From: PBB1 sp031390425
GTDB lineage: Bacteria; Pseudomonadota; Gammaproteobacteria; Burkholderiales; Burkholderiaceae_C
NCBI GenBank assembly: GCA_031390425.1
Contig: JANMTL010000091.1
Span: forward strand, 1 to 21,699
Direction: 5' to 3'
DNA length: 21,699 bases
The notes under the pieces are model-generated. The model saw only the letters and a list, made by a program, of their open reading frames with translations, did not search any database and was not told the origin of the DNA. A program made the translations under genes and the position numbers. This document shows positions 1 to 7,153 of the stretch, one piece after another. Position 1 is the first letter of the stretch. Each line of letters starts with the position of its first letter.

Positions 1-272
1 TGCCCCATCGACTGCGGGTGCTTGTTACCGCAAATGACCCGGTAGGCGTCGTTGTAAAGCTGCACGAGGCCCGACCCCCAAATGACGCAGATCGGCAGGT
101 CGGAGGCCAGGCAGATGCTGACGGTGGTGCGCAGGCTTTGCGGCCACCCAACCACCGGCCCCAGCGAGGTTTGCGACCAGTCCATCGAACGAATCAAGCG
201 GCCCATCTCGCCGCCCCCCATCAGGAAGGCGAGGGGATCCGGATCGGCGAAGGACTTGTTGCTTCGATTCAT
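1..272 (-). CDS. PAS-type sensor histidine kinase, N-terminal fragment (runs off window)
   Basis: The leftward frame opens with ATG at 272-270 and stays open to the window edge, giving 90 residues. Residues about 22-50 contain GEMGRLIRSMDWSQTSLGP followed by WPQSLRTTV. Residues about 66-86 contain WGSGLVQLYNDAYRVICGNK and end near KHP. This order (DWS-x-T-x-LGP, WPQSLRT, WG, LYNDAYR, GxKHP) is the recognisable start of many proteobacterial PAS sensor kinases, often hybrid kinases with receiver domains. The kinase core itself is outside the window, so histidine kinase activity is inferred from family resemblance only. No transmembrane segment or signal peptide is seen in the visible part, which would fit a cytoplasmic sensor. 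An AAGG stretch lies about 7-10 bases upstream of the chosen ATG. The 337-bp region upstream separates it from the divergent lipoprotein gene. Confidence 0.8.
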   Translation of the reverse strand, partial: MNRSNKSFADPDPLAFLMGGGEMGRLIRSMDWSQTSLGPVVGWPQSLRTTVSICLASDLPICVIWGSGLVQLYNDAYRVICGNKHPQSMG

Positions 273-609
273 GAGCGCCTTGCAAGGTCGAAGCATCGCC
301 ACAGCAAGTCGGCGGTCGGTTGAGCAGCCCGCCATTTTGCACAACCCGGTGCTCGCGACGCTCCATCGCCGCCCGCGGCAAAGCAAGCACAGTCGAAGGG
401 CACGACTTCATCTTGCTGGTGCCGAAGGAGCGTCTGCGCTGGACACGGCCTCTGGTTTTCCTCGACGGCCACAACCTGACCCGTGATTTCGGCTGGGTGA
501 CCCGGAAGCACGATGCGCCCTACGTCAAACGGCGTAGTGGATCGACGCCGCAATCACCCGCGCCCATGCTAATTTTCTTCGCAGAACGCCGACCCTGAGA
601 AAGTGCCGA
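273..609. other. Intergenic region between divergent sensor kinase and lipoprotein genes; possible decayed coding fragment at 390-598
   Basis: This 337-bp stretch should hold the promoters of both flanking genes, but no convincing -35/-10 pair was found. On the + strand, a frame from about 390 to the TGA at 596-598 reads as fairly protein-like, for example GHDFILLVPKERLRW and RDFGWVTRKHDAPYV, with GC-rich third positions. It has no ATG and no ribosome binding site; its only upstream start is a TTG at 320, followed by low-quality sequence. It may be a gene remnant or chance. No family was recognised. Confidence 0.3.
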
Positions 610-1125
610 ATGACGAAGTTTTTGTGGATGGGATGGATCGCTTTGATGGCGAGCGGCTGTGGCGAGCTGTCGTACAAACGCGGCGCGTCGACCCAGGATC
701 TGGAAGTGTCCCGGGCAGCCTGTCAATCTTTCGGCAGCGGAAAAGCGTTCGACAAGTGCCTTGAAGACAACGGCTGGGTCGTCAAGAAATGGGACGACGT
801 CGACTTGTTTGCTGTCGCCGGCGTCAGCCCCAACAACCGCAATCCGGCCGCGGCTCCAACCACGAGCGTCGCTGCCCAGTCGGTGGGAACAAGCATCACC
901 CCGACGTCCGCGACTCCGCCACCACCGGCCGACCCGATGGACACCTACACGATCAAGACATGGTTCAAACCGGGCGCGGGTCGAGAGGTGCTGGAAGCCG
1001 ACACGAACGACTGCGCCGCTCGGTTGGGCGAAGCGCACAAACCCGACAACAAGACGCAGCAAGTGACCCGGGCGTTCGTCATCTGCATGCATGGCAAGGG
1101 TTGGAAGGCGCTGAAGGGCGACTGA
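610..1125 (+). CDS. Small secreted lipoprotein with duplicated Cys-x4-Gly-Trp motif
   Basis: The 171-residue product starts with a short hydrophobic signal sequence ending in ASG-C, a lipobox with Cys17 as the predicted lipidated residue. It should therefore be exported and anchored in the membrane, probably the outer membrane because residue 18 is Gly rather than Asp. Two short cysteine-containing modules are visible. The first has C38, C50 and GW at 55-56. The second has C135, C159 and GW at 164-165. Both share a C-x4-GW ending. They are separated by a Pro/Ala/Thr-rich linker at about 72-108 that is probably disordered. The two cysteine pairs could form disulfides in the periplasm. A GAGA stretch about 10 bases upstream of ATG 610 fits a ribosome binding site. 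I do not recognise a named family or function. It faces the leftward psiE gene. Confidence 0.75.
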   Translation: MTKFLWMGWIALMASGCGELSYKRGASTQDLEVSRAACQSFGSGKAFDKCLEDNGWVVKKWDDVDLFAVAGVSPNNRNPAAAPTTSVAAQSVGTSITPTSATPPPPADPMDTYTIKTWFKPGAGREVLEADTNDCAARLGEAHKPDNKTQQVTRAFVICMHGKGWKALKGD

Positions 1126-1232
1126 TCCGACGGCCTCGACAGTCACGGTGCTGAAGACGCAGCGTGATCGTCGCGCCCGGGCACGGCGGCCCTGCGCTCG
1201 GTCTCAGCGCACTGTGTTGCGCCCCACGCGCA

Positions 1233-1592
1233 TCAGTCGTCGGTGCGCATGCGGCTGATGATCCAGCAGGCCGCCGCGATCAGCAGGATGGCGCCACTTT
1301 CGTACAGCAAGATCACCGGATCGCCCTCTTTGCCTTGCAGGATGATCAAACGGCTGAGCGCCGTCATCGCGATAAACAGCGGCAGCGTGATCAGATTGCG
1401 CTGCCGACTGTAGAAAGCCGCGAGCATGCCGAGCACCTCGGCATAGATGAACATCAGCAGCAGGTCCTGCAACTCGACCTTCCGGTGGTCGATCAACAAC
1501 AGAATCTCCTGACCCATCGCGACCACGGTGAACCCGGCAATCACGACCAGAAACACCCTTTCGGTCGTGTCGATGATTTGCTTGATGTTCAC
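1233..1592 (-). CDS. psiE: PsiE-family (phosphate-starvation-inducible) inner membrane protein
   Basis: The 119-residue protein is almost entirely hydrophobic, with about four membrane segments. It matches the PsiE family in the order EILLL...VELQDLLLMFIYAEVLGM, then PLFIAMTALSRLIIL, then a final hydrophobic segment and a short basic/acidic tail. The family was named from an E. coli gene of the Pho regulon, and its biochemical role is unknown. The start is a GTG at 1592-1590, supported by a GAGGTG sequence about 7 bases upstream. It lies 60 bp downstream of the TerC gene on the same strand, so the two probably form a short operon. No clear Pho box was seen in the 60-bp gap. Symbol given by family resemblance; orthology to E. 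coli psiE is less certain. Confidence 0.75.
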   Translation of the reverse strand: MNIKQIIDTTERVFLVVIAGFTVVAMGQEILLLIDHRKVELQDLLLMFIYAEVLGMLAAFYSRQRNLITLPLFIAMTALSRLIILQGKEGDPVILLYESGAILLIAAACWIISRMRTDD

Positions 1593-1652
1593 AGTGGCAC
1601 CTCGGAGCCTGACACGGGGTTGGTTAACGTTGCGTCGGCGTCGCCCCCCGCT

Positions 1653-2645
1653 TCATGAGGGATCGGCTACCGGTGCCTGATCCCGAGTTTTCCACATCGA
1701 CACGACAACGCCACCAGCAATCAGCCCGAAGGTCACCGCCAGCGAAATCACCGGCGGAAACTTGCCGATGAAGCCCACCAGGAAAATCTTGGTGCCGATG
1801 AAGACAAGCACCAGCGCAAGCGCGTACTTGAGGTACTTGAATCGGTGGATCATCGCCGCGAGTGCGAAGTAGAGCGCGCGCAACCCAAGGATCGCGAAGA
1901 TGTTGCTGGTGTAGACGATGAACGGATCGGTGGTGATCGCGAAGATGGCGGGTACCGAATCGACGGCGAACACCAAATCAACGAACTCGATCAGTATCAA
2001 AGCCAGCAGCAGCGGGGTTGCCCATCGAACCGTCTTGCCAGTGGCCGGGTCCGGCCGATGGACCCAAAACGCATTGCCGTGTATCGCGTCGGTCACACGC
2101 ATTCGCTTGCGCAGGAACTTCAGCAATGGGTTGCTGGCGATGTCGGGCATGTGATCGGCAAGGATCCACATCTTGACGCCGGTGAACACCAGGAATGCGC
2201 CGAACAGGTAGAGGATCCATCCGAACTTGTCGACCAGCGTGGCGCCGAGGCCGATCATGACGGCGCGCAAGACGATCACGCCCAGGATGCCCCAGAACAG
2301 CACCCGATGTTGGTACTGACGCGGTATGGCGAAGTAGGTGAAGATCAGCGCGATCACGAACACGTTGTCCATCGACAGCGACTTCTCGATCATGAAGCCG
2401 GTGTAGTACGCCATGCCGCTTTGCGCCCCCAGGTACCACCAGACCCAGGCACCGAAGGTGAGCGCGATGCTGATGTAGCCGGCCGAAAGCAGCAGACTTT
2501 CCTTCACGCCGATGACGTGATCGTCTTTGTGCAGCACGCCGAGGTCGAACGTCAACAAGGCGGCAACGATGCCGACGAACAGCAGCCATATCCAGGCCGG
2601 TTTGCCAAAAAGGTCTGCGGTCAGAAATGAAGTCAGCAATTCCAT
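1653..2645 (-). CDS. TerC/Alx family integral membrane metal-ion homeostasis protein
   Basis: The 330-residue protein has seven to nine hydrophobic segments and the family hallmarks: an acidic residue in an early helix (TFDLGVLHK, about 33-40), EKSLSMDNVFVIALIF (about 87-102) and EFVDLVFAVDSVPAIFAIT in the second half. Length and layout fit the TerC/Alx family of the inner membrane. Members include E. coli Alx, associated with manganese export and alkaline pH, and TerC of tellurium resistance loci. I infer divalent-cation (Mn2+) efflux or metalation support rather than tellurite resistance, since no other ter genes are present. It is the first gene of a TerC-psiE pair and diverges from an NhaR-like regulator across 334 bp. 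Many Alx/MntP genes carry a yybP-ykoY Mn riboswitch, but its GGGGAGTAG core was not found here. Confidence 0.88.
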   Translation of the reverse strand: MELLTSFLTADLFGKPAWIWLLFVGIVAALLTFDLGVLHKDDHVIGVKESLLLSAGYISIALTFGAWVWWYLGAQSGMAYYTGFMIEKSLSMDNVFVIALIFTYFAIPRQYQHRVLFWGILGVIVLRAVMIGLGATLVDKFGWILYLFGAFLVFTGVKMWILADHMPDIASNPLLKFLRKRMRVTDAIHGNAFWVHRPDPATGKTVRWATPLLLALILIEFVDLVFAVDSVPAIFAITTDPFIVYTSNIFAILGLRALYFALAAMIHRFKYLKYALALVLVFIGTKIFLVGFIGKFPPVISLAVTFGLIAGGVVVSMWKTRDQAPVADPS

Positions 2646-2979
2646 GGTGGGCGTTCAGTGCGATGAAGCGAGCGTCGGTGTGCTGACCCATTTCGCGCAA
2701 AGCCCTACTGCTCGGCAGCGCTTGTCTGCACCGCCGCGCGCTCCGTCGACGTTGGAGAACTGCACCGTGGCTCGCGATACCCACCACGTCCGCCGACGCG
2801 AAGCGAAGCGCAAGCGGTGTTCCGCGAGACCGCGGAGTTGTTGGCCGTTGGCGACGCGAGAGGTGCAGAGAACTTGCATTTCAAACTCCGGTTGGTTGAC
2901 AAGGTGCCCGGACCATAGATCGGATAAAGATATTGATAAAGCAGACAATCGAGAACGTTAATTTCGTAAAAAACTGAAC
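2646..2979. promoter_or_regulatory. Divergent intergenic region between TerC and NhaR-like genes
   Basis: The 334 bp hold no convincing gene. The nhaR-proximal end (2890-2979) is notably AT-rich compared with its surroundings. It contains TTGACA at 2896-2901, without a well-placed -10 partner, and two exact GATAAAG copies at 2923-2929 and 2935-2941 (12 bp period). LysR-type regulators often bind such a divergent region to control themselves and the neighbouring gene. Nearer TerC, a perfect inverted repeat TCCGCG-AGAC-CGCGGA lies at 2821-2836 and would form a hairpin in a TerC leader transcript. Function of each element is inference. Confidence 0.35.
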
Positions 2980-3870
2980 ATGAGCCCGAGCTTCAGCTAT
3001 CGCCATCTCTACTACTTCTGGGTCGTCGGCAAGGAAGGCGGCATGGCGCGCGCCGCTTCGCGGCTCGGCATGGCGGTGCAAACCGTCAGCACTCAGGTGC
3101 GGGAACTCGAACGCGCGCTCGGTTACGCGTTGCTCAAGCCCGCAGGCCGCGGGCTCGTGTTGACCGAGGCCGGAACGGCGGCCATGCATCAGGCCGAACA
3201 GATCTTCGCCCTGGGAGAGCAATTGCCGGGCGCCGTTCGCGACGCGGTCAGTTCGCCGAGCTCGCGCTTGGTGGTGGGCATCTCGGACGGACTCCCCAAG
3301 CTCGTCGTACGCAGCCTGCTCCAGCCGGTGGTCGAAGAGCCTGGTTTGCGGCTGGTCTGCCAGGAAGGACAGATCGCAGACCTGCTGGCGGCGTTGGCGT
3401 TGCACCGGCTGGACATCGTTTTGGCAGACCGGACGGCGCCGCCGCATGCCAACGTGCGGGTGTACAGCCACCGACTCGGGTCATCCGCGCTGGCCTGGTA
3501 TGCACCGCCGACCCTGGTGTCGGCAGCTCGACGTGGGTTCCCGCACTCGCTGGCAAAAGTACCGGTGCTGCTGCCGACCCCACAGGTGGCCGTGCGCGCA
3601 CTGGTCGACCAGTGGTTCGAGCGGCATGGCATTCGACCTGGCTTGGTCGGCGAGTTCGAAGACAGCGCGCTGCTGAAAACCTTCGGCGCCAGCGGCATGG
3701 GTGTCTTCCCCGCCGTCGAGTTGATCCACGCCGACCTGACGACGCGTTACGGGGTGAAAAGAGTGGGCCTTTGCGATGGGGTCGAGGAACACTTTTTCGC
3801 CATCGTCAGCGAGAAAAAAGTACATCACCCCCTGGTACAGCGCATCTTGACGGCGGGCGCGGGCGCTTGA
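2980..3870 (+). CDS. nhaR: LysR-family transcriptional regulator, NhaR type
   Basis: The 296-residue protein begins with YRHLYYFWVVGKEGGMARAA (about 6-25), then VQTVSTQVRELERALG, the typical NhaR version of the LysR winged helix-turn-helix at about 6-65. The effector part contains GISDGLPKLVVRSLL, HRLDIVLAD and GEFEDSALLKTFGASGMGVF, and a C-terminal HPLVQRIL. These blocks line up with E. coli NhaR (from memory: YNHLYYFW, DALSKRLVSSVL, GEFDDAALMKAFGA, HPAVQRIC). NhaR activates the Na+/H+ antiporter gene nhaA in response to Na+ in E. coli. No nhaA is present here; the divergent neighbour is a TerC/Alx-type transporter, a plausible target. Length is normal for the family. The gene ends inside a hairpin shared with the convergent bciA-like gene. 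Confidence 0.85.
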   Translation: MSPSFSYRHLYYFWVVGKEGGMARAASRLGMAVQTVSTQVRELERALGYALLKPAGRGLVLTEAGTAAMHQAEQIFALGEQLPGAVRDAVSSPSSRLVVGISDGLPKLVVRSLLQPVVEEPGLRLVCQEGQIADLLAALALHRLDIVLADRTAPPHANVRVYSHRLGSSALAWYAPPTLVSAARRGFPHSLAKVPVLLPTPQVAVRALVDQWFERHGIRPGLVGEFEDSALLKTFGASGMGVFPAVELIHADLTTRYGVKRVGLCDGVEEHFFAIVSEKKVHHPLVQRILTAGAGA

Positions 3871-3902
3871 TCGCTTTGGCAAGCGCCGTGCGGGTCACCC
3901 GC
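3862..3902. terminator. Two small hairpins between convergent nhaR and bciA-like genes
   Basis: GGCGCTT (3862-3868) pairs perfectly with AAGCGCC (3881-3887) and includes part of the nhaR stop codon. GCGGG-tca-CCCGC follows at 3890-3902. Neither is followed by a clear T-run on the + strand, although an A-run at about 3916-3921 would give a few U residues in the leftward transcript within the bciA 3' end. They may act as weak or factor-assisted terminators for the convergent transcripts. Confidence 0.3.
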
Positions 3903-3913
3903 CTGCGTACCGC

Positions 3914-4954
3914 TCAAAAAACCGCGTGATCACCGCGCTCTGGCGCGATCGCACCGCTGACCAAGCCCGCATAAAAATCGAACAGCGTCTCGGTGCCGGT
4001 CGACGGCGTTCGGGCCGCGTCGTAGCGGCCTGTCACCGGGTCCAGCACCAGCATTGATTCAGTTGCGTAGTAGCGGCCGATGCGTGCCAGCTCGGCCTTC
4101 GCCGCGAGTGCGGGCACCACGCGTCCCGCGGTGCCCAGCACGCCGATGATCGCGTCGAGCAGCCCGACCGGCACCTGCTTGAAACGCGGTGTGCGGCCGA
4201 GCAGCGAAAACAGGTGCTCGCCCTGTTGCCGCGGCGTGATGGCCGCGCCGGGTCCGCCGATGGGCAGCACGCGGTTGTGGCGGCTGGCATCGTCGAGGCA
4301 GTCGGCCAGGTAGTCGGCCAGATCGTCGTCGCTGATCGGTTTGCACGCGGTGAGCGTGCCGTCGCCGAACACCAGGAACGGCTTGCCCTTCTTGACGCGT
4401 TCGATCTGCCCCGACAGCGACTTGAAGAAGGCCGTCGGCCGCACGATCGAATAGGTCAGGCCCGATTCGACCAGCACTTTTTCAAACGCCAGCTTGGCGT
4501 GCTGAAAGCCCAGCAAGGGCTTCTGCACGCAGATGGCGGACAGCAACACGACCTGCGAGACGCCTGTATTTTTTGCGGCAGTCAGCGCCTGAACGTGCGC
4601 CTGGTGGTCGATGGCCCACGCATCCTTCGGTGCGCCGGTGCGCGAGGCGAGGCACGACAGTAGCGCATCGAAATGCTCGCCCCGGAAACCTTCACGCACC
4701 AGCGACGCCGGGTCGCTGACATCACCGATGCGAACCGTGGCGCCGTCGAACAGCCGCAAGCTGTCGTCGGGCGCGAGCTTGCCACCGACCCCGGCGCGCG
4801 GGCGCACGAAACACACCACCTCATGCCCGCGCTCGACGAGCGCGCGCACGGTGGCACGGCCGATGGTGCCGGTGGCGCCGAGGACGAACACGCGGCGCGG
4901 GTGCGGTGAGCGCAGCGCAGCAGCGGGGGTCGGTGATGAAAGAGGGGTCGTCAC
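3914..4954 (-). CDS. bciA: BciA-like divinyl chlorophyllide a 8-vinyl-reductase (NAD(P)-binding SDR)
   Basis: The 346-residue protein has an atypical-SDR nucleotide-binding start, VFVLGATGTIGRATVRALV (about 22-40, GATGTIG at 26-32). It then shows CFVRPRAGVGG, LSCLASRTGAPKDAWAIDHQ, LLSAICVQKPLL, FQHAKLAFEKVL, GLTYSIVRPTAFFKSLSGQ and FGDGTLTACKPISDDDLADY. These match what I know of BciA, which reduces the C8 vinyl group of divinyl chlorophyllide a in (bacterio)chlorophyll synthesis. The open frame extends to 5272, but that part is antisense-like. The chosen start is GTG 4954-4952, which overlaps the muramidase stop (GTGA, 4 bp), implies translational coupling, and places the nucleotide-binding fold at the normal distance. 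No ribosome binding site is evident at the GTG. No other photosynthesis gene is in the window, so pigment synthesis by this organism is not established. Confidence 0.8.
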   Translation of the reverse strand: MTTPLSSPTPAAALRSPHPRRVFVLGATGTIGRATVRALVERGHEVVCFVRPRAGVGGKLAPDDSLRLFDGATVRIGDVSDPASLVREGFRGEHFDALLSCLASRTGAPKDAWAIDHQAHVQALTAAKNTGVSQVVLLSAICVQKPLLGFQHAKLAFEKVLVESGLTYSIVRPTAFFKSLSGQIERVKKGKPFLVFGDGTLTACKPISDDDLADYLADCLDDASRHNRVLPIGGPGAAITPRQQGEHLFSLLGRTPRFKQVPVGLLDAIIGVLGTAGRVVPALAAKAELARIGRYYATESMLVLDPVTGRYDAARTPSTGTETLFDFYAGLVSGAIAPERGDHAVF

Positions 4955-5781
4955 AAGGAATGTTTTGCGTAGGCCGCTGCCATCTTCTGGTCGTATTGAT
5001 ACCGCGCGTAGTTCGGGCCGTTGTAGGCGCGGGCGAAGGCGGGCCAGTTGCGTTCGCGGATGGCTTTCAGCAGCGTCGGGTTGGCGCGAACGAAGGCGAC
5101 GAAGGCTTGCAAATGCGCGACCTGCGATGTGGTCATTGCCCGCGCGTAGTCGGCCGCGTTGGCGTACCCGCAGGCCCGGTGGTTCTCGCCGAGGATCTGG
5201 AACATGCCCCACGACGGCGCTTTCACCGCCGCCGCAGCATCCAGGCCGTAAGCCTTGCCCAGCTTGATCCATTGCTGTGCGGTGTTGCCGAAGGTGCCGG
5301 GCGCGTAGGGCTTGTTGAAGGACACGTCGGGGTGGGCCGCGTTGTGCTTGCCCTTGGGCGCCGTGTTGCGTGCAAAGACATGGCGTTCGTAGAGCAGCGT
5401 GGGTCGGCGCTGACTGTCGAAGCCGCTGCCGCGCGACTCGACCTCGGCCACGGCGCGCACGGCTGCCACCTCGCAGCCCAGGGCCTGCGCGGCTTCGGCG
5501 AAGGCCTGCTCGCCGAGCGGCTCGCCGGTGTAGCTGGCGAAGAAATCGGCTGGCAGGCCGACCACGCTGGGTGCGGCGTCGCTGCCGCGTGTGCGTCGCC
5601 CGGGCGGCGCGGGCGCTTCGGCGTCGAGTTTGTCGAGCTGCGCTGCCGGGTCGAAGGCTTCAGCCGGTTGCGCGGCGCGGGTCGTGCGCGTTCGCGGGGC
5701 CGCTGGCGCCACCCCCGCTTTGCCAGCCGCCTGGGCCGAAGGGGCTCGCTTTGCCGGTGCGCGCTTCTTTGCAGTGACCAT
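4951..5781 (-). CDS. N-acetylmuramidase family (phage-endolysin-type) protein with Lys/Ala/Pro-rich N-terminal tail
   Basis: The 276-residue protein has two parts. Residues 1-70 are low-complexity and basic (MVTAKKRAPAKRAPSAQAAG...), with no hydrophobic signal peptide. Residues about 72-276 match the N-acetylmuramidase family (DUF3380-type, the fold of SPN1S-like endolysins). Visible blocks are VRAVAEVESRGSGF with E115 as the likely catalytic glutamate, PTLLYERHVFARNT, SWGMFQILGENHRACGYA, and WPAFARAYNGPNYARYQYDQK near the C terminus. It would cleave peptidoglycan glycan strands if it reached the periplasm. ATG 5781 is supported by a strong GGGGAGAAG ribosome binding site. It lies 15 bp after the MFS gene and overlaps bciA by 4 bp. 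No holin, spanin or other phage gene is nearby, so it looks like a domesticated enzyme. Confidence 0.82.
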   Translation of the reverse strand: MVTAKKRAPAKRAPSAQAAGKAGVAPAAPRTRTTRAAQPAEAFDPAAQLDKLDAEAPAPPGRRTRGSDAAPSVVGLPADFFASYTGEPLGEQAFAEAAQALGCEVAAVRAVAEVESRGSGFDSQRRPTLLYERHVFARNTAPKGKHNAAHPDVSFNKPYAPGTFGNTAQQWIKLGKAYGLDAAAAVKAPSWGMFQILGENHRACGYANAADYARAMTTSQVAHLQAFVAFVRANPTLLKAIRERNWPAFARAYNGPNYARYQYDQKMAAAYAKHSL

Positions 5782-5784
5782 GAT

Positions 5785-5793
5785 CTTCTCCCC
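5785..5793 (-). promoter_or_regulatory. Ribosome binding site of the muramidase gene
   Basis: On the leftward strand GGGGAGAAG sits three to eleven bases before ATG 5781. It is the best Shine-Dalgarno match in this operon and fixes the start, so the basic tail is part of the protein. It also overlaps the 15-bp gap after the MFS stop codon, which suggests tight coupling of the two genes. Confidence 0.6.
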
Positions 5794-5796
5794 GTG

Positions 5797-7032
5797 TCAG
5801 AGTGAGGCTGTTGCTACGACGGTCTGCGGCCGCGCCTCGCGGATCGGCAGGTTCACGAACGCTGCCGCCAGCGCCAAGGCGGCATCGGCCCACCACATCC
5901 AAGCGTAGCTGCCGGTGCCGACCACCGCGAGCCCGCCGAGCCAGGCGCCGAAGAAGCCGCCGATCTGGTGGCTGAGCAGCGTCAGGCCGAACAGCGTAGC
6001 CAGGTATCGCGTGCCGAACAACTTGGCAGTGAGCCCGGCGGTCGGCGGCACGGTGGCGAGCCAGGTGGTGCCGAGCACGGCGGCGAAGACATAAAAGGTC
6101 CACGGCTCCTTCGGTGCGGCCATGTAGACCACGATCGCGAGCGCGCGCGTGGCGTACATCCAGAACAGCAGCATCTTCATGCGCACCCGGTTGCCCAGCG
6201 CGCCGGCTGCCAGGCTGCCGCCGATGTTGGCCAGGCCGATGATGGCCAGCGAGGTCGCCGCCACGTTGGCGCCGAGTCCGCACAGGTTCACCTCGCCCGG
6301 CAGGTGCGTGACCAGGAAGGCGATGTGAAAGCCGCAGGTGAAAAACCCCGCATGCAGGCACCAGTAGCTGCGGTCGCGCGACGCGATGCGCAACTGTTGG
6401 CGCAAGGGCAGTTCGGCAGGCGAGGCAGCCGTCGCCTGCGCTGCGGGGGGCTTGTTCTGCCCACGCAGAAACCAGGCCATCGGCAGGGTGCCCAGCGCGG
6501 CCACGGCCATCATCCACATCGCCTGCATCCAGCCGAAGGACGACATCACGGCCTGGCTCAACGGGGCGAAGACGAACTGCCCGAAGCTGCCGCCCGCGTT
6601 GATGAAGCCGCCGGCGAAAGATCGCCGCTCGGGTGGCAGGCGCTGCGCAGTGGCGCCGATCAGAACCGAAAAGCTGCCGCCACCGGCGCCCGCCGCGGTG
6701 AGCACGCCGAGCGCGAAGATCAGCCCCCACTCGCTGGTCACCTGGGTGGTGAGCACCGAGCCGGCCGCCAGCATCACGGAGCCGAGCACGATCACCCGGC
6801 CGGGACCCCAGCGGTCGGCCACCGCGCCGAACACCGGCTGCGCCGCACCCCAGACGAACTGACCTATTGCCATCGCGAAGCTGATGGTGGCGATGCCCAG
6901 CCCGGTGTGCGTGTTCAGCGGCGATAAAAACAGGCCCAGCGACTGTCGGGTGCCCATCGTGATCATCAAGATCGCGGCGGCGACGAGCATGAACGGCCAG
7001 GCGCTGCGAGCCATCGGAGTTGCTGGTTGCAT
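5797..7032 (-). CDS. Major facilitator superfamily transporter
   Basis: A 411-residue polytopic protein with about twelve hydrophobic helices and a central charged loop (about 190-215). MFS signatures are visible: GAVADRWGPGRVIVLG between helices 2 and 3, and the related GNRVRMKMLLFWMYATRALAI after helix 8. The N-terminal block ITMGTRQSLGLFLSPL is common in proteobacterial MFS members near the oxalate/formate antiporter-like and monocarboxylate groups. The substrate is unknown. The frame is open to 7176, but that extension is Gly/Pro/Arg-rich and atypical; I chose ATG 7032 (MQPATPMARSAWPF), with ATG 7014 as an alternative. Neither has a strong ribosome binding site. It is the first gene of the MFS-muramidase-bciA operon, and diverges from the TIR gene across 121 bp. 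Confidence 0.85.
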   Translation of the reverse strand: MQPATPMARSAWPFMLVAAAILMITMGTRQSLGLFLSPLNTHTGLGIATISFAMAIGQFVWGAAQPVFGAVADRWGPGRVIVLGSVMLAAGSVLTTQVTSEWGLIFALGVLTAAGAGGGSFSVLIGATAQRLPPERRSFAGGFINAGGSFGQFVFAPLSQAVMSSFGWMQAMWMMAVAALGTLPMAWFLRGQNKPPAAQATAASPAELPLRQQLRIASRDRSYWCLHAGFFTCGFHIAFLVTHLPGEVNLCGLGANVAATSLAIIGLANIGGSLAAGALGNRVRMKMLLFWMYATRALAIVVYMAAPKEPWTFYVFAAVLGTTWLATVPPTAGLTAKLFGTRYLATLFGLTLLSHQIGGFFGAWLGGLAVVGTGSYAWMWWADAALALAAAFVNLPIREARPQTVVATASL

Positions 7033-7153
7033 GGTTCGGTGATTCAAGCACATCGCTCGCCGCAGCGAGTCCGGACCGGCGAGCGGACCGGCACGCTGCG
7101 CCGAACCCGACGGCGCTATCCTGCCGACGGATTGCAACGGTCTCCCCTCAGGC

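Noticed and set aside
1126..1232. Terminator between the convergent lipoprotein and psiE genes
   Set aside because: No stem followed by a T-run could be found; GC-rich complementarity alone is not enough.
2655..2948. Possible small gene in the TerC-NhaR intergenic region
   Set aside because: The open frames are short, lack ribosome binding sites and have no protein-like pattern.
2646..2960. yybP-ykoY manganese riboswitch before the TerC gene
   Set aside because: The TerC/Alx family often has one, but the GGGGAGTAG core and the following conserved blocks could not be found in the right order.
4955..5272. N-terminal extension of the bciA-like frame
   Set aside because: It lies inside the muramidase gene in another frame, is Arg/Gly/Pro-rich, and the SDR nucleotide-binding motif sits at the usual place when translation starts at GTG 4954.
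4951..5781. Prophage remnant
   Set aside because: The muramidase is phage-like, but no integrase, capsid, tail, holin or attachment repeats are nearby and the gene is embedded in a tight operon.
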